Below are positions 58,958 through 64,000 of a stretch of 64,000 nucleotides of DNA, in pieces (positions within the stretch are counted from its first letter, which is position 1; each line of letters starts with the position of its first letter). Location of the stretch: the NCBI RefSeq assembly GCF_025336545.1, contig NZ_JAODBU010000003.1, positions 124,001 through 188,000 of the forward strand, read 5' to 3'. Position numbers and translations under genes: made by a program. The stretch comes from Eubacterium_U album. GTDB lineage: Bacteria > Bacillota > Clostridia > Lachnospirales > Lachnospiraceae. The notes under the pieces are model-generated. The model ran no database searches. It saw nothing but the letters and a program-made list of their open reading frames with translations, and was not told the origin of the DNA.

Positions 58958-61096
58958 ATGAAAAAAATAGTATCAATAATGTTGATATTTGCAATGATGA
59001 CAGTTACGGTTTCCTGCTCAAAAAATGATAATAAAAGTGAGAAAAATATAGTCCCTGATAAAGAAACAGCAATTGAAAATGTTGACACGAACGGCAACAA
59101 CATAGAGTTTGTAGCGCAGGGAGACTATTTTTATCACAATGATAATAAGAAATGGAACAGAGTGATTCTTAAGGGTGTAAATATGGGACTAACTCTGGCT
59201 ACTACTAATTTAAACAATCCGGATGTAAGTTATGAAACTTATATGGAATGGTTTGAACAGATAAGTGAAATGAATGCAAATACAGTGAAAGTATTTACAA
59301 TAATGAATCCAGATTTTTATCAGGCATTTTACGATTACAACAAAAAAGCAGAAAGCCCGTTATATCTTATTCAGGGAATATGGTTTAATGAAGATTATCT
59401 GTACGATGTGGCAGATGCACTGGATGCTGATAACATAGTAGCAGATGCTTTTGAGAGAAATATAACTGAAACAATAGATATAATACATGGAAATAGTGAT
59501 TATACTTCGTATGGAAATATTAAAAATGCAGTATATCATAATGATATATCAAAATATGTTGCAGGATATATTTTAGGACTTGAATGGCCGGCAGAATTTG
59601 TTCAGAATACAAATTCCCACACGGATAGGAAAGCGTATTTTGGAGAGTATTTGGAAAATACAAATGATGCTACACCATTTGAAAGTTTTCTATGTGAAAT
59701 GGGAGACAAACTTATAAGTTACGAAACACAAAGCTATAAAATGCAGATACCTGTAGCGTTTCTTAACTGGCAGACAACAGATACACTAAAACATAGCAAT
59801 GAGCCGTTTGAGGAAGAAGACAGCGTATCGGTTAACACTGAAAATATTAAGTCAAATGAATCATATAAAGCAGGTTTATTTGCAGCGCTTGACATATATC
59901 CGTATTATCCGGAATTTATGAATCATCAAAAAGAATATGTTGATTATAAAGATTCAAATGGACAAAGTAATCCGTATGAAGCTTATTTGATTGATTTGAA
60001 AAAAGAATATACAGTACCTGTTATGGTAGCTGAAGTGGGGCTTCCAACCTCAAGAGGAGTTGCTCATGAAAGTGTAGTAGGATACAATCAGGGCGGACTT
60101 ACAGAAAAGCAGCAGGGAGAATATCTGACTAATCTATTGACTTCAATTTATAAATCAGGTTATGCCGGAAGTATGATTTTTTCATGGCAGGAAGAATGGT
60201 TTAAGCAAACATGGAACACAGTGAAATATGCACCTGAAAACCCTGAATGCCGCACACCAAATGTTATGTCGGCAGAGCAGGGCTATGGAATTGTGGCAGT
60301 AGAACCGGGAGAAAATCAGATATGTAAAATAGATGGAAAATTAGATGAATGGTCAGATAGTGAAAATATTATAGACTCTGATGAGTACAAATTATATTCA
60401 AAATATGATGAAGGTTATTTGTATTTGGCTGTGCAGTTAAAAAGCAAAACGGATGGAAAAATATATGTTCCTATCTCAACATTGGGTGTAGGAAGTCAGA
60501 AAGATAATACAAGAAATATTGCATTTGACAAAAATACAGACTATATATTGGAAATAGACAAAAATGGAGAAACAAGACTTCTTACAGATGCATATTACAG
60601 TACGTTTCATTATATTTACGGTTACAGTAAAGGAGTGTTTGATTTTGACAATGATTATTCAGTAAAAAATTCAGGAGAGTATGTTCGCATTCAAATGTTT
60701 ACTAGTAATGAAATGTATTTGCCTGATGACAATAAAACCATCGAACCTCAATTTTATGAGAGTGGACTATTGAAAGCAGGAATTACGGACCCTGACAGTG
60801 ATAAATTTGATAACACTGCAGACTATTACACATCAGATAATGTAATGGAATTTAGAATTCCATGGTATCTGTTAAATGTAATGAACAGCACACAAGGAAC
60901 TGTAATCGGCGATTTCTATAATGAAGGAAGCATTAATTTTACAGATGTACAAGAAATAAATATAGGTATTGGAAAAACAGGTGATAATATAGAATTAAAA
61001 TCAATTCCATTTGAAGAAAAACAACAAAGTAGTTATCACACAAGACTGAAAAAGTCATATGAAATACTGAAAGAGTATTTGAAAAAGGTTAAATAA
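58958..61096 (+). CDS. glycosidase-like lipoprotein, paralog of the preceding gene
   Basis: 712 residues with a lipoprotein signal peptide (MKKIVSIMLIFAMMTVTVSC, lipid cysteine at residue 20). The remainder follows the 56720 protein closely: ILKGVNMGLT, NANTVKVFTIMNPDFYQAFYDYN, GLEWPAEF with Glu209, VAEVGLPTSRG with Glu359, FSWQEEWFKQTWN and a CBM9-like domain from IDGKLDEWSDSE (about residue 465). Both catalytic glutamates are kept, so this and the previous protein are likely active while the 1005-residue relative is not. No clear ribosome site lies near the ATG; AAAGGA is about 40 bases away, so initiation may depend on upstream translation. Confidence 0.82.
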   Translation: MKKIVSIMLIFAMMTVTVSCSKNDNKSEKNIVPDKETAIENVDTNGNNIEFVAQGDYFYHNDNKKWNRVILKGVNMGLTLATTNLNNPDVSYETYMEWFEQISEMNANTVKVFTIMNPDFYQAFYDYNKKAESPLYLIQGIWFNEDYLYDVADALDADNIVADAFERNITETIDIIHGNSDYTSYGNIKNAVYHNDISKYVAGYILGLEWPAEFVQNTNSHTDRKAYFGEYLENTNDATPFESFLCEMGDKLISYETQSYKMQIPVAFLNWQTTDTLKHSNEPFEEEDSVSVNTENIKSNESYKAGLFAALDIYPYYPEFMNHQKEYVDYKDSNGQSNPYEAYLIDLKKEYTVPVMVAEVGLPTSRGVAHESVVGYNQGGLTEKQQGEYLTNLLTSIYKSGYAGSMIFSWQEEWFKQTWNTVKYAPENPECRTPNVMSAEQGYGIVAVEPGENQICKIDGKLDEWSDSENIIDSDEYKLYSKYDEGYLYLAVQLKSKTDGKIYVPISTLGVGSQKDNTRNIAFDKNTDYILEIDKNGETRLLTDAYYSTFHYIYGYSKGVFDFDNDYSVKNSGEYVRIQMFTSNEMYLPDDNKTIEPQFYESGLLKAGITDPDSDKFDNTADYYTSDNVMEFRIPWYLLNVMNSTQGTVIGDFYNEGSINFTDVQEINIGIGKTGDNIELKSIPFEEKQQSSYHTRLKKSYEILKEYLKKVK

Positions 61097-61626
61097 TGCT
61101 ATTGGAATAAATTATCGTTCGGTTGATACAGATGATGTCATATTAAATATATGCAGTTTTGTAATAGATTGTTTTGTTTATGCAATGTTTAATAAAATAT
61201 GCATATATTTAAGTGAAAAACAAATTTTAAAACAAAAATAAATAGAATAGTTTAATAAAAAAGCATCTGCACAAATATTTATTATTAAAAAAAGAATATT
61301 GTGTAGATGTTTTTTTTTAATACAGATTAGTATGGATTAAACAAAAATTCAAATATAAAGAGTATTAAAATATACAAAATATACAATGCTTAATTGACAC
61401 AAATAATATGAAATGTTAATATGAAAATGTAACTAGTATATATTATATAAAAATTTGAATACTGGTTTTAAAGGGGAGTGAAAAACATCTAATTATAATT
61501 CTTAACAAAAACTCCTAATAAAACTATAAAAGAATATTTGATAAAAATGAGCAACTGCAAAACTATACATATTTGCAAATGGAACACCATTAATTGCAAG
61601 AAGCATACCGGATTAAGGAGGTTGTT
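61097..61626. other. A/T-rich gene-free region
   Basis: About 530 bp with no credible ORF. It holds the operon terminator at 61264-61318 and then a very A/T-rich stretch that must include the promoter of the next surface-protein gene; no consensus pair is clear. Confidence 0.5.
61264..61318 (+). terminator. terminator of the polysaccharide operon
   Basis: CATCTGCACAAATATT pairs, with one mismatch and one bulge, with AATATTGTGTAGATG, followed by a run of nine or more T. It closes the gene cluster ending at 61096. Confidence 0.8.
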
Positions 61627-62688
61627 ATGAAAAAAACGAGGAAAATAATAACATATACTTTAATAATGTTAAGCTTAATTATTTTATATTCAGGTAATAC
61701 ATACGCAGCAAAGAAAGTGAAAAACATACAGAGTTATGTATGGGTTAAAGATAAAATCGTTATAGGTAAGGCAAACAGAGCAAGCTTAAAACAATACGGA
61801 TTTTATACTGTTTATAGTAAAAAAAATAAACTGGAAAGCAGCAATCCTAAAATAGCAACAGTCAACAAGTATGGGTTGGTAAAGGGCAAAAAAACAGGAA
61901 CTGTGGTAATCACAAAATATAAAACTGATAAACAAGGAAGAAAAATCATTCTGAAAAAGTGTAAGGTTACAATAAAGAAAAAAATACCGATAGATGATAA
62001 ATTTACTTATACAGTGAAAACTGATGAGACAGGGGCAGATTATATAAGTGATTTAAGATACATTGGATGTGAGACAGATGTTACAATTCCGGCTTATATT
62101 AACGGAATACCAGTAAAAAAATTAGATGATTCAGTATTTCTTACAAGCAAGAAATCCAAAGATAAGTTTAGTGGAATAAGTGTATCGGAAGATATTGAAA
62201 AATTATATATTGAGGATGGGATTACATGCGTACAGTGTATAGTATGGCCGTTGGAAAATATAAAAGAAATCAGATTACCGGAGACATTAGAAACATTAGA
62301 TGGTTTAAAATTTGGAGGATGTGGAAAATTAAAAAAATTAAATTTTGAAGTTATATACAGATTTGGAATAATTCCTGACGGAATGTTTTCATCAGCATTA
62401 GATCTCGATAAGCCATTAGTTATTCCGGGAAATGTAAAAACAATAGGCAGATATGCGTTTGATGGAGCAGGAGTAAAAAAAGTAATATTAGAGGAAGGCG
62501 TAGAAATAATTGATCAGGGAGCATTTTCATCTTCTGATGTAACAAAGATAGAAATTCCTGAATCCATGAAAATTATAGGTGAATTGGCATTTCAGAACTG
62601 TAAATTAAAAACCGTAACTATTAAGTCAGGGGATATACGTGTTGGCACTACAGCTTTTGATAAAAATGTAAAAGTTATTTACAAATAA
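61627..62688 (+). CDS. secreted BIG2/BspA-type leucine-rich-repeat surface protein
   Basis: 353 residues. Signal peptide (about 1-28, ending in TYAAKK), a bacterial immunoglobulin-like BIG2 domain (about 30-120; SNPKIATVNKYGLVKGKKTGTVVITKY) and a BspA-type LRR_5 region (about 135-353). Repeats of the form VTIPAYINGIPVKKL, LVIPGNVKTIGRYAFDGAGVKKV and KIEIPESMKIIGELAFQNCKLKTV are visible. Such proteins mediate adhesion or protein contact at the surface of gut bacteria. The start at 61627 is fixed by AAGGAGG; an upstream in-frame ATG at 61594 would spoil the signal peptide. A partial paralog begins at 63649. Confidence 0.87.
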   Translation: MKKTRKIITYTLIMLSLIILYSGNTYAAKKVKNIQSYVWVKDKIVIGKANRASLKQYGFYTVYSKKNKLESSNPKIATVNKYGLVKGKKTGTVVITKYKTDKQGRKIILKKCKVTIKKKIPIDDKFTYTVKTDETGADYISDLRYIGCETDVTIPAYINGIPVKKLDDSVFLTSKKSKDKFSGISVSEDIEKLYIEDGITCVQCIVWPLENIKEIRLPETLETLDGLKFGGCGKLKKLNFEVIYRFGIIPDGMFSSALDLDKPLVIPGNVKTIGRYAFDGAGVKKVILEEGVEIIDQGAFSSSDVTKIEIPESMKIIGELAFQNCKLKTVTIKSGDIRVGTTAFDKNVKVIYK

Positions 62689-62706
62689 AAATAGTGATAA
62701 AAATAC

Positions 62707-62750
62707 AAAATCCTATGTATAATTTATAAAAGATTGTGCATAGGATTTTT
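62707..62750 (+). terminator. terminator of the LRR protein gene
   Basis: AAAATCCTATG (62707-62717) pairs with CATAGGATTTT (62739-62749), with a 21-base loop and flanking A and T runs. Confidence 0.8.
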
Positions 62751-62770
62751 GCCAATTGTGAGAAGGTTAA

Positions 62771-63619
62771 ATGCATATAATGTACGAAATAATCATAATG
62801 GCAAAATGGTATTTGACTATGAAAAAATTTATTAAGTGTGTAGCGGTAGCAATTATATTTACAGAAGCATTTTTTGTTGGTGTAGGAATAGGGGTGGTAA
62901 AAGACAGAATTATATCAAAGAAAAGCGTAACTGTAGCAAATGCAGGCGATTGGGGATTAGGATTTGGTGCTGAAGGAACAAAACCAACAGGAACGGAATC
63001 AGCAGATACTCTAAAAGAATATGATGCTTATTATATGGCGCAGAGTGATGAAAAAATATTGTATTTAACATTCGATTGTGGATACGAAAATGGAAATACT
63101 CCGGCGATATTAAAGGCATTGAAAAAACACAAAGTACCGGCAACTTTTTTTGTAGTAGGGCATTTCATAAATGAAAACGAAGATTTGATAAAACAAATGG
63201 TAAAAGAGGGCCATAACGTAGGAAATCATACATTTAATCATCCGAATGTTATAGGAATGTCAGAAGAACAATTTGGAAAAGAACTTTCAATGGTGTCTGA
63301 TAAATTTAAAGAAATAACAGGAAAAGAGATGACTAAATTTTATAGGGCTCCTCAGGGAAAATTGAGTTTTGATAATTTGAAAATGGCACAGAAATTAGGA
63401 TATAAAACATTTTTCTGGAGTCTTGCATATGTAGATTGGAATACGGATGCACAGCCTACTAAGGAAGAAGCATTTAGTAAACTATTGACAAGAGTACATC
63501 CCGGAGCAATTGTTCTTCTCCATAACACATCATCAACGAATGGAGAAATATTAGATGAATTACTAGAAAAATGGGAAGACATGGGATACAAATTTGGAAA
63601 GTTACAGGATATAAAGTAA
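62771..63619 (+). CDS. polysaccharide deacetylase, PdaA-like (CE4)
   Basis: 282 residues. N-terminal membrane anchor (about residues 20-42) and a NodB/CE4 domain from about residue 92. Motif 1 reads TFDCGYEN (the PdaA variant of TFDDG), motif 2 HNVGNHTFNHP with both metal histidines, motif 3 FYRAPQGKLS and motif 4 FWSLAYVDWNTD. This set matches the PdaA group, which removes N-acetyl from muramic acid to make the muramic delta-lactam of spore cortex (B. subtilis knowledge); peptidoglycan of vegetative cells is the alternative. AGAAGG precedes the ATG at 62771; an internal ATG (62819) has a better-looking signal start but no ribosome site. Confidence 0.88.
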   Translation: MHIMYEIIIMAKWYLTMKKFIKCVAVAIIFTEAFFVGVGIGVVKDRIISKKSVTVANAGDWGLGFGAEGTKPTGTESADTLKEYDAYYMAQSDEKILYLTFDCGYENGNTPAILKALKKHKVPATFFVVGHFINENEDLIKQMVKEGHNVGNHTFNHPNVIGMSEEQFGKELSMVSDKFKEITGKEMTKFYRAPQGKLSFDNLKMAQKLGYKTFFWSLAYVDWNTDAQPTKEEAFSKLLTRVHPGAIVLLHNTSSTNGEILDELLEKWEDMGYKFGKLQDIK

Positions 63620-63648
63620 ATTAAAAGATAACAGAGGAGGAAACGACA

Positions 63649-64000
63649 ATGAAAAAAAGATTTTTTATAATGTTGTTTTTATGTATGATGGTTCCGTGTA
63701 TTCCTATAAATGCAGGAACAGGTACTAAATATGATAAAGAATATACAATTGAAAAAGGAAATATGAGATTTGAAGGCTCTATATTAGATAAAAAGAAAAG
63801 TTATAAGATTGTTACAGAAAATAAAAAAATCGTTAGTGCAACAAAAAGTAGTGAAAACGTGATTATAAAGGGAAAGAAAAAAGGAAGTACTTACATAACG
63901 ATTTACGTTAAAAGGCAGGGAAAGTATAAAAAATATAATACAATAAAGGTTACGGTAAAAAATAAAATACCTATGAAAAGACAGTATAAATATATTATCT
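63649..64000 (+). CDS. secreted BIG2-domain surface protein (partial, runs off the window)
   Basis: The ATG at 63649 follows a strong GAGGAGG site. A signal peptide (MKKRFFIMLFLCMMVPCIPI, cleavage near NAGTG) leads into a BIG2-like domain (KIVSATKSSENVIIKGKKKGSTYITIYVK) and a basic stretch ending KNKIPMKRQYKYI at the window edge. Layout and the KIP-type joint match the protein at 61627, so an LRR_5 region probably follows outside the window. Confidence 0.8.
   Translation, partial: MKKRFFIMLFLCMMVPCIPINAGTGTKYDKEYTIEKGNMRFEGSILDKKKSYKIVTENKKIVSATKSSENVIIKGKKKGSTYITIYVKRQGKYKKYNTIKVTVKNKIPMKRQYKYII

Noticed and set aside
1..64000. tRNA or rRNA genes, including a tRNA attachment site for the mobile element
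   Set aside because: No cloverleaf with a GTTCGA-type T-loop or rRNA-like block was recognised by eye; a tRNAscan run would be decisive.

Overview
The window is low-GC chromosomal DNA from an anaerobic Firmicute, most likely a Lachnospiraceae (Clostridia). The reasons are AT-rich housekeeping genes with strong AAGGAGG ribosome sites, secreted proteins joined by threonine/lysine 'ETTTK' linkers and ending in lysine-rich fibronectin-like domains, a cyclic-di-GMP-I riboswitch, ATP-dependent PEP carboxykinase, and a MobL-type mobilizable element. Species cannot be set from the sequence alone.

Layout. 1-6260: end of a response regulator, its sensor kinase, a small conserved protein, coaX, dusB, greA and lysS (LysRS with an extra C-terminal tRNA-binding domain). 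6484-16115: small host-type membrane and hypothetical genes sharing related spacers, split by an integrative mobilizable element of about 8.3 kb (roughly 7.2-15.5 kb). The element carries a tyrosine integrase, an XRE repressor, an excisionase, a DUF3847-like protein, a putative oriT, a MobL relaxase whose 3' third is also read in a second frame, and a MarR-MATE efflux cargo. 16360-30700: a PerR/Fur-type regulator, L-lactate dehydrogenase, a GH5 endoglucanase, a secreted fibronectin-domain protein split by an in-frame amber codon, a giant GH81 endo-beta-1,3-glucanase behind a tandem-duplicated leader, an AlkD-like protein, a cation diffusion facilitator and a MerR/GyrI regulator. 30720-35921: a frameshifted small membrane ORF, a ClC channel, pckA and a sodium:amino-acid symporter.

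36077-39779 looks like a collapsed sulfur-assimilation and siroheme operon. A cysK head is joined to a cysN/cysC tail and further broken. A ThiS-like carrier and its ThiF/MoeB activator remain intact. A 12-codon ORF may be the start of a lost JAMM protease gene. A hemA head is fused in frame to a hemL tail, followed by an intact thioredoxin reductase. 40110-44423 holds amt-glnB and a MerR-regulated DXS-like enzyme.

44561-61096 is a surface/exopolysaccharide region. A c-di-GMP riboswitch with terminator precedes a secreted adhesin-like protein. Then come small envelope proteins, a membrane HD-GYP protein, a processive GT2 synthase coupled to a membrane HEAT-repeat protein, and three related glycosidase-like proteins; the largest appears to lack both catalytic glutamates. 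Inside this locus is a gene-free 1.05 kb stretch holding two copies of a conserved palindromic element whose paired positions covary, plus three tandem-repeat arrays. This is the strongest candidate for something undescribed. The window ends with BspA-type/BIG2 surface proteins and a PdaA-like polysaccharide deacetylase.
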